Of a stretch of DNA of 64,000 nucleotides, positions 1-8,631 are shown piece by piece. Made by a program: the position numbers and the translations under genes. The DNA lies in NCBI RefSeq assembly GCF_003003255.1, contig NZ_PVTD01000001.1, forward strand, positions 434,001-498,000, in the 5' to 3' direction. How positions within the stretch are numbered: the first letter of the stretch is position 1; each line of letters begins with the position of its first letter. This DNA is from Aliiruegeria haliotis (GTDB lineage Bacteria; Pseudomonadota; Alphaproteobacteria; Rhodobacterales; Rhodobacteraceae). A model generated the notes under the pieces. The model was not told the DNA's origin. It worked only from the letters and a program-made list of their open reading frames with translations, and ran no database searches.

Positions 1-341
1 GGTACATGCACCGGCATACCAGGATCTGGGATCGCCCGGACGAGTTCTGCCCGCACCGGTTTTCCACGCCGGAGGGCAAGGCGTCCATGCGGGACGCCTA
101 CATTCCGTTCTCGGCAGGGCCGAGGGTCTGCCCCGGCGCGGCCTTCGCCATGCTGGAAGGTCCGCTGATCCTGTCGATGCTGGTGCGTGCCTACCGGTTC
201 GAGCTGGTGCAGGATCGGCCGGCGGTGCCGATCGCGCACCTGACGCTGCGCTCCAGGGACGGTATCTGGCTGAAACTGTCGAAACGTACGCCAAAGGCGC
301 AGGCAGTGCCCGGGCGGGATGATGCAGAGGCGGGTGCCTGA
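1..341 (+). CDS. Cytochrome P450, C-terminal part (5' end outside window)
   Basis: Only about the last 112 residues are present; the frame is already open at the left edge. The heme-binding loop F-S-A-G-P-R-V-C-P-G matches the P450 signature FxxGxRxCxG, so the cysteine is the axial heme ligand. It is preceded by the usual W-D-R-P-D-E-F stretch ahead of the loop and followed by the L-helix. The gene ends in TGA at 339-341. Substrate and P450 family cannot be told from this fragment, and its redox partners are not visible. The family call is firm; the role is unknown. Confidence 0.93.
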   Translation, partial: YMHRHTRIWDRPDEFCPHRFSTPEGKASMRDAYIPFSAGPRVCPGAAFAMLEGPLILSMLVRAYRFELVQDRPAVPIAHLTLRSRDGIWLKLSKRTPKAQAVPGRDDAEAGA

Positions 342-430
342 AAAAAGGCGCGGCACTCTGACGAGGCCGCGCAAGTCGAGGGAAACACGATTGGGGGCGA
401 CGGGGCTGGCAGGCTCCGTCGCGTGCGGCG

Positions 431-724
431 TCACGCGGCCATGGGGCCCCGCAGGAGGCTCCGCGCCTCTGCCATCAGGGCGATCATGATCTCCACATGG
501 CGGGAGGGTGAATAGCTGGCATCCCCTTCCCGCCGGCGCCGATCAAGCTCGGCTTCGGCATCCATGAGCTTTCGCACCGCGCGTTCCGGGGCAGGGGTGC
601 TGTCGCTGCGCATCACCCGCTTGAAATCTCGGCTGTGGTTGTACTCGCCAATACCATGGCGCGCCGCGCGGATCAGCAGGCGAGGGCGGCGCAGCGCGCC
701 TAGGGCTTGGATGAAGTCGGTCAT
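431..724 (-). CDS. DUF6477 family protein
   Basis: A 97-residue soluble, highly charged, mostly helical protein with no signal peptide or membrane segment. The N-terminal stretch with L-R-R-P-R-L-L-I-R-A-A-R and the C-terminal H-V-E-I-M-I-A-L-M-A-E-A-R match, from memory, the DUF6477 family of small Rhodobacterales proteins of unknown function. It is divergent from the HTH/DUF6456 gene at 939, with about 210 bp of AT-rich DNA rich in inverted repeats between them. Function is unknown; family membership supports a Rhodobacteraceae host. Confidence 0.75.
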   Translation of the reverse strand: MTDFIQALGALRRPRLLIRAARHGIGEYNHSRDFKRVMRSDSTPAPERAVRKLMDAEAELDRRRREGDASYSPSRHVEIMIALMAEARSLLRGPMAA

Positions 725-810
725 GTCAGGTCTCTCCGTGAATGTGGCGAAACCGTGGCACAGGTTTGGTCGCTGTTGCGATTCTGTGGAAAAGACCGCG
801 CGCAGTACTT

Positions 811-867
811 AGAATTGTTTGCGAATTTTCAACAATTCTGTCCACAGGTTCTGAAATTAACCTGTGG
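811..867. promoter_or_regulatory. Two inverted repeats in the DUF6477/DUF6456 divergent promoter region
   Basis: Two perfect 9-bp inverted repeats lie side by side. AGAATTGTT (811-819) pairs with AACAATTCT (831-839), and CCACAGGTT (842-850) pairs with AACCTGTGG (859-867). A TTTTCCACA 9-mer on the minus strand near 785-795 resembles a relaxed DnaA box. The stretch is much more AT-rich than the flanking genes. It is probably an operator/promoter region for the two divergent genes, possibly bound by the downstream HTH protein; this binding is inferred. Confidence 0.5.
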
Positions 868-938
868 GTAACCATATCGTCCCTAGGTGGGGCAAGGATC
901 ACACGGAAACGGTGAACAGGAGACGTCAAGGGGGCAGC

Positions 939-2084
939 ATGGATGGCCAATTGAAAGAAGATCTGGCGGGCGGGTTGCCCGGATGGGTTCCAGAGGCCGC
1001 GATGCATTACCTACGGCACACCGAGCAGGGGCTCTCGATACGTGAGGTCGCCCGGGCCGAGGGGTGCCATGCCTCGACGATCCTGCGCCGTATCCGGCGG
1101 TTCGAACAGCGGCGTGACGATCCGCTGGTCGACGAGATCCTGTCCCGGCTGGGGGAGGTGCATTTCAGGACCGAGCAATCGGAACGCCCCGGACCTGAGG
1201 AGATCGACCATATGACCGCCCACTTCACGCCTGCCGATGCACCGCGAACGGTCTGTGACGAGGCCACGATCGCGCGGGAGGGACGCCGTGTCCTGCGCCG
1301 CATGGCCGAACCCGGCGCAATGCTGGCCGTCGCGCCGGACATGGACAAGGCCGCCGTGCTTCGGGAAATGCCTGAAGGCGGCACCAACCGCACGGCCGTT
1401 GTCGACCGCCATGTCGCACAGGCCTTTGCGCTGAAGGAATGGATCAGCTGCAAGAGCGCGGGCCGGGTGACAACCTATGGGATCACCTCCTCCGGGCGTT
1501 CGGCGCTCAAGCGGATGATCAGCGAGGACAGCGTCGGCCGGCAGGGTTTTGCCGAGGCACCGATGCCCTTCGGCGACCAGCACCGGGAATGGGGCCACAA
1601 GGTCGTGCTGGAGGAGGACGAAACGCGCCGTCCGCGCCGGGTACGCTACAACATGGCCGAAAGCCCCGTCGTGTCATTGGCCCGGCGCCGCGACAAGGAT
1701 GGAACGCCCTTCCTGGAGCCCGAACAGGTGGCCGCGGCCGAGCGCCTGCGCGAGGATTTCGAACTGGCCCAGATGGGGCCGCGCGTCACCCAGAACTGGG
1801 AGCGGTTTCTGACAGCCGGCACCCGGGGCGGCTTTGGCGGTGGCGACCCGCTGTCCGGTCCCGAAGGCGCCCGCAAGCGGGTTGAGGCCGCACTCTATGA
1901 GCTTGGGCCAGGACTCGGCGACATGGTGTTGCGGTGTTGCTGCTTCCTTGAAGGGCTGGAAGCCACCGAGAAGACCATGGGATGGTCGGCCCGTTCGGGC
2001 AAGATCGTGCTGCGCATCGGCCTCGCCCGACTGGCCCGCCACTACGAGGAAACCTACGGCCCCGGCCGTGGCATGATCGGCTGA
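939..2084 (+). CDS. Helix-turn-helix protein with DUF6456 domain
   Basis: A 381-residue protein. The N-terminal part (about residues 15-55) reads as a helix-turn-helix with S-I-R-E-V-A-R-A-E-G-C-H-A-S-T-I-L-R-R-I-R-R-F-E. The C-terminal half is the DUF6456 region found in Rhodobacterales proteins. I chose the ATG at 939 because an A/G-rich ribosome site (AAGGGGGC) precedes it; an in-frame upstream start at 864 lacks one and falls inside an inverted repeat. It probably binds DNA, perhaps regulating itself and the divergent DUF6477 gene. A strong hairpin at 2108-2135 closes the unit. Confidence 0.75.
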   Translation: MDGQLKEDLAGGLPGWVPEAAMHYLRHTEQGLSIREVARAEGCHASTILRRIRRFEQRRDDPLVDEILSRLGEVHFRTEQSERPGPEEIDHMTAHFTPADAPRTVCDEATIAREGRRVLRRMAEPGAMLAVAPDMDKAAVLREMPEGGTNRTAVVDRHVAQAFALKEWISCKSAGRVTTYGITSSGRSALKRMISEDSVGRQGFAEAPMPFGDQHREWGHKVVLEEDETRRPRRVRYNMAESPVVSLARRRDKDGTPFLEPEQVAAAERLREDFELAQMGPRVTQNWERFLTAGTRGGFGGGDPLSGPEGARKRVEAALYELGPGLGDMVLRCCCFLEGLEATEKTMGWSARSGKIVLRIGLARLARHYEETYGPGRGMIG

Positions 2085-2107
2085 CCCAACCACTCACGAA
2101 CGATGAC

Positions 2108-2135
2108 AAGGGGCTCCGCAGTTGCGGGGCCCCTT
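2108..2135 (+). terminator. Rho-independent-like terminator after the DUF6456 gene
   Basis: A 12-bp stem AAGGGGCTCCGC/GCGGGGCCCCTT with one G-U wobble and a 4-nt AGTT loop, 23 bp after the stop codon. There is no clear T-tract, which is common in high-GC genomes. Confidence 0.7.
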
Positions 2136-2312
2136 CGCCGTTCGGGCAGGCCGCAGAACGACCGCCTGTGCCGGACGACTTCACAGCGCCCCCAGCGGGT
2201 CGAACCGGTGTGGCGATGGGCAAGGTGGCCGATTGCCGAGCCCTCCTCGGCACGATCCGGTCGGTTGAATTTAGCCACTGGTCGGCGCGACGGGTGCTTC
2301 GGGTTCTCTGGT

Positions 2313-3050
2313 TCACTGCATCCGCAGGGCGCCGTCCAGCCGGATCGTCGTTCCGTTGAGGTAGGGGCAGGCGACGATGAACCGGGCCAGCGCGCAGAAC
2401 TCGCGCGGGTCGCCCAGACGTTTTGGGAAGGTCACGTCGGCGGCAAGCCCGTCCTGCACCTCCTGTGGCAGGCTCATGAGCATCGGGGTCAAGAAAATAC
2501 CCGGCGCAATGGCCATGACGCGAATTCCGTCGCGCGCAAGGTCCCGCGCCATCGGCAGCGACAGCCCCGCGATGCCCGCCTTCGACGCGCTGTAGGCCGC
2601 CTGACCCTTCTGCCCCTCGAATGCGGCGATGGAGGCGGTGTTGATGATCACGCCCCGCTCCTCATCCTCATTCGGGGCGTTGCGCGCCATCTTCGCGGCC
2701 GCGAGCCGGGCGATGTTGAAACTGCCCAGCAGGTTGATGGTCACGGTCCGCTGGAAACCCTCGTAGGAATGCGGGCCGTCGCGGCCAAGGGTCTTCTCCC
2801 CGGTTGCGATTCCGGCACAGTTCACCGCCACGCTCAACCCGCCCATCGTCTCGGCGGCACTGTCGATGGCGGCTGCCGCGGCCTCCGGGTCGGTCACGTC
2901 CACCTTGCGGAACCCCGCGCCGTCGGGCGCCTCCCCAGCAAGGTCGAACACGGTGACCGCCGCACCCGCATCCAGAAACCCCTCCGCCGTGGCACGGCCA
3001 AGTCCCGACGCCCCGCCGGTAACGATGACCTTCGCGTTGCTCACTTCCAT
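2313..3050 (-). CDS. SDR family dehydrogenase, 3-hydroxyacyl-CoA dehydrogenase type II-like
   Basis: A 245-residue classical short-chain dehydrogenase/reductase. It has the nucleotide-binding motif T-G-G-A-S-G-L-G (about residues 11-18), N-C-A-G near 77-80, and the catalytic Ser140, Tyr153 and Lys157 (Y-S-A-S-K). The overall pattern, including P-K-R-L-G-D-P and the C-terminal L-N-G-T-T-I-R-L-D-G-A, resembles the HSD17B10/3-hydroxy-2-methylbutyryl-CoA dehydrogenase group. The ATG at 3050 follows a good ribosome site (GGGAGG). It lies 61 bp downstream of the PEP-mutase-like gene in the same direction, so the two are probably cotranscribed. The exact acyl substrate is not determinable. Confidence 0.88.
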   Translation of the reverse strand: MEVSNAKVIVTGGASGLGRATAEGFLDAGAAVTVFDLAGEAPDGAGFRKVDVTDPEAAAAAIDSAAETMGGLSVAVNCAGIATGEKTLGRDGPHSYEGFQRTVTINLLGSFNIARLAAAKMARNAPNEDEERGVIINTASIAAFEGQKGQAAYSASKAGIAGLSLPMARDLARDGIRVMAIAPGIFLTPMLMSLPQEVQDGLAADVTFPKRLGDPREFCALARFIVACPYLNGTTIRLDGALRMQ

Positions 3051-3111
3051 TCCGATCCTCCCTTTGGCGGTGGTTTCTGCCGATCCGGACGGGCTCTGTC
3101 CAGAGCCTGGC

Positions 3112-3936
3112 TCATGCGCTGCCACGGTCCATCAGCGCGGCCACGGTGCCGCTGTCGATCGACTGCCCGAGCGGGGTGAAATCGCCCTCTGCGAACATGG
3201 CGCGGCTGACATCGGCCATCAGCCGGTGGGTGGCCCGCGCCAGTGAGGACCCAAGCGAGATTCGCGCCACGCCGATCTGCGCGAAACTCTGGCGCGAGAC
3301 GGCCGTGAACGGACCTGCGGCAAGCGCATTGACAGGTTTTTCGGTCGCGGCGCAGATATCCGCAAGGTCTTCCAGCGTCTCCGGCAAGGGCACGTAGAGC
3401 CCGTCCGCACCAGCCTCGTCGAAGGCCCGGATCCTCCGCAAAGCCTCGTCCTGTGCATAATCGCCCGTCATGATTCCGTCGGCACGGGCCAGAAGGAAGA
3501 AATCGCGGGGCAACGCGCGGGCGGCGGCAGCGGCGGCCGCGATCCGTTCGACAGCCAGGTCGAACGCGTAGGCGGTGCCGGCTGGAAAGGCGATGTCCTC
3601 GATGCAGATCCCGGCCAACCCGGCCTCGGCAGCGAGCCGAACTGTGTCCGCCACGGTCTCCGGATCGTCGCCGAAGCCGTTCTCGAAATCACCGGACACG
3701 GGAACATTCACTGCCGCGACCAGGTCGGCGGCATGGGCCAGCGCCTCGTCCCGGGTGACCGTGCCGCCGTCGGGGCGGCCGAGCGTGAAGGCATGCGCGG
3801 CCGAAGAGGTGCCCACGGCCGGCGCGCCGAGTCCGGCCAGCAGCCGGGCCGAGCCCACGTCCCAGGCATTGGCAAGAATGAAGGGATCGCCGCGGCGGTG
3901 CAGGGCGCGGAAGGCGGGGCCGGGATCGTGGGGCAT
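3112..3936 (-). CDS. Isocitrate lyase/PEP mutase family protein
   Basis: A 274-residue TIM-barrel protein of the isocitrate lyase/phosphoenolpyruvate mutase superfamily. Family marks are L-A-N-A-W-D-V near the N-terminus, the Mg-binding region S-G-D-F-E-N-G-F-G, and G-I-C-I-E-D. It lacks the K-K-C-G-H loop of true isocitrate lyase. It fits the oxaloacetate-decarboxylase/carboxyvinyl-phosphonate-mutase-like branch, which cleaves or rearranges 2-oxo acids; the exact reaction is unknown. The start at 3936 is preceded by GAGAGGA. It is the first gene of a two-gene unit with the SDR gene. Confidence 0.85.
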   Translation of the reverse strand: MPHDPGPAFRALHRRGDPFILANAWDVGSARLLAGLGAPAVGTSSAAHAFTLGRPDGGTVTRDEALAHAADLVAAVNVPVSGDFENGFGDDPETVADTVRLAAEAGLAGICIEDIAFPAGTAYAFDLAVERIAAAAAAARALPRDFFLLARADGIMTGDYAQDEALRRIRAFDEAGADGLYVPLPETLEDLADICAATEKPVNALAAGPFTAVSRQSFAQIGVARISLGSSLARATHRLMADVSRAMFAEGDFTPLGQSIDSGTVAALMDRGSA

Positions 3937-4150
3937 GGCAGGGTCCTCTCGGTGTGGCGGATTCCGGGGCGCAGGGCGTGCGCCCGTGGCGGGCAGGTTT
4001 GGCAGCATCGACCCGCGCAGCGTGCCGGGCGTTGGAAGTACGCGCCGGGTGGTTCGGACGCGGGAGGCGTGCTCTGCATGGGGCCCTTGGGGGGGTGGTT
4101 TGTCAAACCCGCAGTGCTAGGTTTCAGGAATGGATATTGGAGAGGATCAG

Positions 4151-4543
4151 ATGCCGAAGTGGTTGGGAGCGATCTGCGCGCTGGTGCTTGCCGGTTGCGC
4201 CGCGCCCGATCCCGGACTGGAGCAGTCCCTCGCCATCGAGACGGGCAGGCGCGCGCCGGCGGTATCCGCCGGACGGACGGTTGCGGGAACGCCCGGGCCT
4301 GTGGCGCCGCAGTCGTTGAACCCCGACTGGGATCCGCGCGACAGGGTGCCGAACACAAACCCGCGAATCGTGACCAACAATGCCTACGGGCCCGGGCGCA
4401 GCTCGGATGTCTACGGGCGGGTGGTCCACCACAACCCGGGCCTGAAGATCGAGGAAAAGGTCTTTGGCTCTGGACGTTTCGAGGACCAGTACGGGCGGCC
4501 GGTCCGCTGTGCCTCAACCGGCATGGGGACGTTCTGCCGCTGA
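4151..4543 (+). CDS. Small putative lipoprotein, unknown function
   Basis: A 130-residue protein with a short hydrophobic signal and lipobox L-A-G-C (Cys around residue 17), so probably an envelope lipoprotein. The mature part is Pro/Gly/Asn/Arg rich with a basic, glycine-rich end containing Y-G-R-P-V-R-C-A and a terminal F-C-R; the two C-terminal cysteines could form a disulfide. The ATG at 4151 has a GGAGAGGA ribosome site. No known domain was recognised. Confidence 0.65.
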   Translation: MPKWLGAICALVLAGCAAPDPGLEQSLAIETGRRAPAVSAGRTVAGTPGPVAPQSLNPDWDPRDRVPNTNPRIVTNNAYGPGRSSDVYGRVVHHNPGLKIEEKVFGSGRFEDQYGRPVRCASTGMGTFCR

Positions 4544-4608
4544 GGAACGGCCCTTGCCCAGGAAGGCGCGGAGTGATTGGCTGCCGGCGTTTCCCACAGG
4601 AGTCGCCC

Positions 4609-5580
4609 ATGCGTTTCACCGTTCCCGAGCTGGAGGCCGCCGCAGCCCTCGTTCACGCGCGGATGCCCCCCACACCGCATCATCACTGGCCGCTCCTGAG
4701 CGAGGCAACCGGGGCCGAGGTCTGGGTGAAACACGAGAATCACGCCCCCACCGGGGCTTTCAAGGTGCGCGGCGGGATCACGTTTATCGACTGGCTGAAG
4801 CGCAGCCGGCCCGGGGTTCCGGGGATCTGCACCGCGACCCGCGGCAACCACGGGCAGAGCCAGGCGCGGGCAGCCACCGCGTCGGGACTGCGGGCGCTGG
4901 TCTACGTTCCGGAGGGCAATTCGGTGGAAAAGAACGCCGCCATGAAGGCGTTCGGGGCCGATCTCGTGGTACATGGGTCGGATTTCGACATGGCGAAGGA
5001 AGAGGCGTTCCGCGTTGCCGCCGAGGAGGGGCTGGAGATTGTGCCACCCTTTCACGAGGAACTGGTGCGCGGTGTGGCCACCTATGGCTTCGAGCTGTTC
5101 AGCGCGCTGCGGGATCTCGACACGGTCTACGTGCCCATTGGCTGCGGGTCGGGGATCTGCGGGACGATCCTTGCCCGGGATGCGCTGGGACTGGCGACCG
5201 AGATCGTGGCCGTGGTGGCGGAAGAGGCGCCCTGTGCCAAGCTCTCGGTGGAGGCTGGCACCCTGGTGGAGACCAACTCGGCCCGGACCATCGCCGACGG
5301 GATGGCCGTGCGGGTGCCGGTGCAGGCGGCCTTCGATATCTATTCGCGCGGTGCCGACCGGGTCGTCGCGGTGAGCGAGGCGGAGATTGCCGAGGCGATG
5401 CGGCTCTATTTCACCGCGACGCACAATGTGGCCGAGGGCGCCGGTGCGGCGGGTCTTGCGGCGCTGAGGCAGGAGCGGGCGCGGATGCAGGGGCGCAAGG
5501 TCGGGCTGGTGCTGAGCGGCGGCAATGTGGATGCGGCGCTGTTCGCGCGCGTGTTGTCCGGCGAGGTGCCGACACTCTAG
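4609..5580 (+). CDS. PLP-dependent threonine/serine dehydratase-like enzyme
   Basis: A 323-residue fold-type II PLP enzyme. The Schiff-base lysine is Lys52 in P-T-G-A-F-K-V-R-G-G. A T-R-G-N-H-G-Q-S loop follows, and the glycine-rich phosphate-binding stretch is I-G-C-G-S-G-I-C-G. The enzyme probably deaminates a hydroxy amino acid to a 2-oxo acid; the length suits catabolic threonine dehydratases without an ACT regulatory domain. The related EutB-type dehydratase of hydroxyectoine use cannot be excluded, but no ectoine genes are nearby. The start at 4609 has a CAGGAG ribosome site. Confidence 0.85.
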   Translation: MRFTVPELEAAAALVHARMPPTPHHHWPLLSEATGAEVWVKHENHAPTGAFKVRGGITFIDWLKRSRPGVPGICTATRGNHGQSQARAATASGLRALVYVPEGNSVEKNAAMKAFGADLVVHGSDFDMAKEEAFRVAAEEGLEIVPPFHEELVRGVATYGFELFSALRDLDTVYVPIGCGSGICGTILARDALGLATEIVAVVAEEAPCAKLSVEAGTLVETNSARTIADGMAVRVPVQAAFDIYSRGADRVVAVSEAEIAEAMRLYFTATHNVAEGAGAAGLAALRQERARMQGRKVGLVLSGGNVDAALFARVLSGEVPTL

Positions 5581-5961
5581 CGGGGGCTCCCCCTCGCTCA
5601 TCGATGCCACAGGCATCTCCGGGCCTTGGGGCGTGGCCGCGCTGCGCGCGGCACGGGCACCGTTCGGTATGGCGCGCACCCTATGTCCGACGGCGTCCAG
5701 AGGCCTCTGGCCCTCGGCACGCCGGGCGGATGAATCGCGCGCGCGCCGGGTCGCAACCGCTTGCGGTTTCGGTCCAGACTGCCTGCACACCGGGCGTCGC
5801 CGCCGCTTCCCACAGATGCCTGGCCCCTGCGCGTGCGGGCCATGCACGGCGGGCCACACGGGTTTGCCGGAGCCTGCGTTGACAGGACCCGGCGCCAGGG
5901 CTAGGCCCGGATCCGACCGCCGGGCGACCCGCCCCCGGCCCACCTTCGCGAAGGATCTGCC
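5581..5961. other. Intergenic stretch without a recognised gene
   Basis: About 380 bp between the dehydratase gene and selD. Short open frames exist on both strands, but their translations are Arg/Pro/Ala-rich and lack codon bias or any recognisable motif. It presumably contains the selD promoter; no clear site was picked out. Confidence 0.5.
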
Positions 5962-7026
5962 ATGACCATCCAGGACACGCCGAACGAACCCCGTCTGACC
6001 TCGCTGTCCCATGGCGGGGGCTGCGGGTGCAAGATCGCCCCGGCGGTCCTGTCGGAGATCCTCAGGCAGACCACCGCCATCACGCTGCCTGAGGAGGTGC
6101 TGGTTGGCGCCGACAATGCGGACGACGCCGCGGTCTATCGGCTCAACGACAGCCAGGCGCTGGTGGCGACGACCGATTTCTTCATGCCGATCGTGGACGA
6201 TGCCTTCGACTTCGGCCGGATCGCGGCGACGAACGCGCTGAGCGATGTCTATGCCATGGGAGGACGTCCGATCATGGCGCTGGCGCTTGTCGGAATGCCG
6301 ATCAACGTGCTCTCGCAGGCCACTATCGCCCGGGTGCTGGAAGGCGGAAACGCCGCCGCGAAGGAGGCCGGCATCCCGGTTGTCGGCGGCCATTCCATCG
6401 ACTCGGTCGAGGCGATCTATGGCCTCGTGGCGCTGGGCCTCGTGCATCCGGATTTGGTGAAGAAGAACGTCGGCGCCCGGCCGGGCGACGTACTTGTGCT
6501 CGGCAAACCGCTTGGCGCTGGGGTGATGTCGGCGGCGCTCAAGGCGAACGAACTCGGCGGGGCCGCGTATGCGCAGATGATCGCAACCACGACGAAGCTC
6601 AACACGCCGGGCCCCGAACTGGCCGAACTCGATGGGGTTCACGGGTTGACGGATGTGACCGGGTTCGGGCTTGGCGGGCACCTTCTGGAGATGCTGCGCG
6701 GGGCGGGGTGTTCGGGGCGGGTGGACTGGGCTTCGGTGCCGGTCATGGCCGGTGTGCGCGAGCTGGCGGAGCGGGGCTTCATCACCGGCGCTTCCGGCCG
6801 AAACTGGGCGAGCTACGGCGCGGAAGTTGCTCTTTCAGAAGGGCTTTCCGAGATTGATCGCGCCCTTCTGACCGACCCGCAGACAAGTGGCGGGTTGATG
6901 GTCGCCTGCGCGCCCTCGGCGCTCGACGGCGTGCTGGAGATTTTCCGCCGCCATGGGTTCGATGGTGCTGGTGTCGTGGGCGAAGTCACCGGGGAGAGCG
7001 ACACCCCCCATTTGACGGTCGGCTGA
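5962..7026 (+). CDS. selD: Selenide, water dikinase
   Basis: A 354-residue selenophosphate synthetase. It makes selenophosphate from selenide and ATP for selenocysteine tRNA and/or selenouridine synthesis. The N-terminal glycine-rich loop G-G-G-C-G-C-K carries the catalytic Cys21 and Lys24, equivalent to Cys17/Lys20 of the E. coli enzyme. The expected T-D-F-F, D-V-Y-A-M-G-G, G-G-H-S-I and D-V-T-G-F-G motifs follow, and D-P-Q-T-S-G-G is near the C-terminus. The catalytic residue is an ordinary TGC cysteine codon, not selenocysteine. selA, selB, selU and tRNA-Sec are not in the window. Confidence 0.97.
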   Translation: MTIQDTPNEPRLTSLSHGGGCGCKIAPAVLSEILRQTTAITLPEEVLVGADNADDAAVYRLNDSQALVATTDFFMPIVDDAFDFGRIAATNALSDVYAMGGRPIMALALVGMPINVLSQATIARVLEGGNAAAKEAGIPVVGGHSIDSVEAIYGLVALGLVHPDLVKKNVGARPGDVLVLGKPLGAGVMSAALKANELGGAAYAQMIATTTKLNTPGPELAELDGVHGLTDVTGFGLGGHLLEMLRGAGCSGRVDWASVPVMAGVRELAERGFITGASGRNWASYGAEVALSEGLSEIDRALLTDPQTSGGLMVACAPSALDGVLEIFRRHGFDGAGVVGEVTGESDTPHLTVG

Positions 7027-7348
7027 GCGGTGCATCCCCGCCCTACGCGGTGAGGCTGCGAACGCCGATCCGCCATTCGTTCCAGCATCGGGAGCGGCGG
7101 GCCATCCGCCTTCGGTTCGGACAACCGCTCAGGGCAACTTGCCGATGCGCCGTCCGGTGCCCTGCAGCACTGCGCCGTCCCGTCGTCTGACCGCCAGTCC
7201 CGATGCGGCGCTACACGGTCGGCCATCCATGTGTCGGGCGGCGTAGGGGACAGCCGCGTCCTATCAACGGTGAAACAGGCCCCACATTCCTTCGCAAGCG
7301 CTGCCGCGGTCACTCGGTCGAGGCGGGGCTGAAGGTCCGCCGTGCAGA
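7027..7348. other. Intergenic stretch without a recognised gene
   Basis: About 320 bp between the 3' ends of the convergent selD and MmcQ-like genes. The open frames look non-coding (Arg/Pro-rich, no motif). No clear terminator hairpin was identified. Confidence 0.5.
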
Positions 7349-7696
7349 TCACACGCCGCCGGACAGCTGCGCCTGCACCTTCTTTGGCAGTTTCGACACG
7401 ATGATGTCGTAGGAGAGACGAATCCGGTGTTCCACCTCGTCACGCTCCACGGCGCCGAAAGGGGCCAGAACCCAGCTACGGTGGAAATAGGGGGCTTTCT
7501 CGAAGGGGCCAGCCTCCCGCAGCATCTCCGCGGTCGGGACATCGGCGCATTTGACCGACACGCCGACACCTTGCGCGCCCATGGCTGCGAAGATCTTGTC
7601 GCCGACCTTCCAGATGTCATGACCGGGGCCAAAGGGGGCGCTCACCTCGGCGCCGGGCAGCGTGGCACAGAAGGCATTGACGTCATCGCGGGTCAT
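7349..7696 (-). CDS. MmcQ/YjbR family protein
   Basis: A 115-residue protein of the MmcQ/YjbR family, small proteins with a CyaY-like fold often described as DNA-binding. Family marks are the N-terminal F-C-A-T-L-P-G-A, the W-K-V-G-D-K-I-F-A segment and the terminal region with A-P-Y-F-H-R-S-W-V. A longer frame continues upstream, but the ATG at 7696 follows a good GGGGAGAT ribosome site and matches the family's usual N-terminus. It is transcribed alone. Confidence 0.85.
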   Translation of the reverse strand: MTRDDVNAFCATLPGAEVSAPFGPGHDIWKVGDKIFAAMGAQGVGVSVKCADVPTAEMLREAGPFEKAPYFHRSWVLAPFGAVERDEVEHRIRLSYDIIVSKLPKKVQAQLSGGV

Positions 7697-8631
7697 CGTG
7701 ATCTCCCCAAGGCTCGGAACCGGAGTGCTCCCTGGCGGGAGTCTACCCCAACTGACGCATTTGGAAACACCTGGTCGGAGGGCTGGCGCGGGCTCCGGTC
7801 GGCCCGGATACCCGCGCGGTTGTGGCTCCGACAGCGGTGCGCAAACCGTCCGGCCCAGGTTGAAGTCGCTGGTCGAGATCGGGGACGTTCTGTCCGAGCA
7901 CCGCCAGAGGACCATCCGGGTGGCCATATACTTGCCCCATACCCGGGCACGTTCCGGGATCGCAGCGCAGGGCGCGCACGTATTCTGCCACTGACAAAGT
8001 GCCTGCTTGCCTTCAACCCAGCGTTTGCGGTCGCACTGGTGCAGAGCCCGCTCGGGGCACACTCCGGCTGTACCAACAGCTCGTTGCAGGAACATTTGGT
8101 GGGCTCGCGTTTGTTTGGAGTGGGGCAAGTGGGCCAGCGCGATTGCGTCCGTCTCCGTAGGCCCGAGCCTGTCTCGGACCAGTGGTGGTCGATGCGGACT
8201 CGCATGCCGAGCCCAAGAAAGGCGGGGTTTTCGGCGCGTGAATTTCCTGCTTCAACACACTGTAGTAAATATAAATTTATCCTTCTCCGCGACTGGAAGC
8301 GGATCGTGCGGCGCGTTCCAATGACCCGCTTCGACCGTGTTCCAGGTGTTGAATTGGCCCTCCTCCGGTGCGTGCGTTTCGCTTCGCCGAGGTGGTACAT
8401 GATGCCAAGTCCGGGGGCCACGACTGACCCAACTCGGTCCCGAACCTGCACTTCGGCGCGTCACCTACCGGGGACCGGCGCCGAAGCAAGGTCGTCAGTG
8501 CAAGTGCGGGACAGGCATTGAGCGTCGCGCTCCCGGGCAAGCCGCATCATCGCCATTGTCCGCGCCGGTGGAGGTGCGTGGCGCGTCGCCGTTGATGGGC
8601 CCCGTCTGGGCGGCGGACAGAGAGGGTCCGC
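7697..8631. other. Long gene-poor stretch (about 930 bp)
   Basis: Several overlapping open frames run through here on both strands, but none has alphaproteobacterial codon bias or a known motif, and they read as Arg/Ser/Pro/Cys-rich noise. A short AT-rich patch (around 8258-8284) breaks the high GC. It could be the eroded remains of a mobile element or gene; no terminal repeats or transposase motifs were found. Confidence 0.45.

Noticed and set aside
725-938. Chromosome or plasmid replication origin
   Set aside because: Only one good DnaA-box-like 9-mer and no replication gene (dnaA, parA, repABC, hemE, gidA) nearby. Treated as a regulatory region instead.
4411-6681. Very long minus-strand open frame (over 750 codons) antisense to the dehydratase and selD
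   Set aside because: Its translation is Arg/His/Gly/Pro-rich with no motif, and the plus strand carries two recognisable enzymes. It is a high-GC antisense shadow.
5962-7026. Selenocysteine codon in selD
   Set aside because: The catalytic position is a normal TGC cysteine codon; no in-frame TGA occurs before the true stop.
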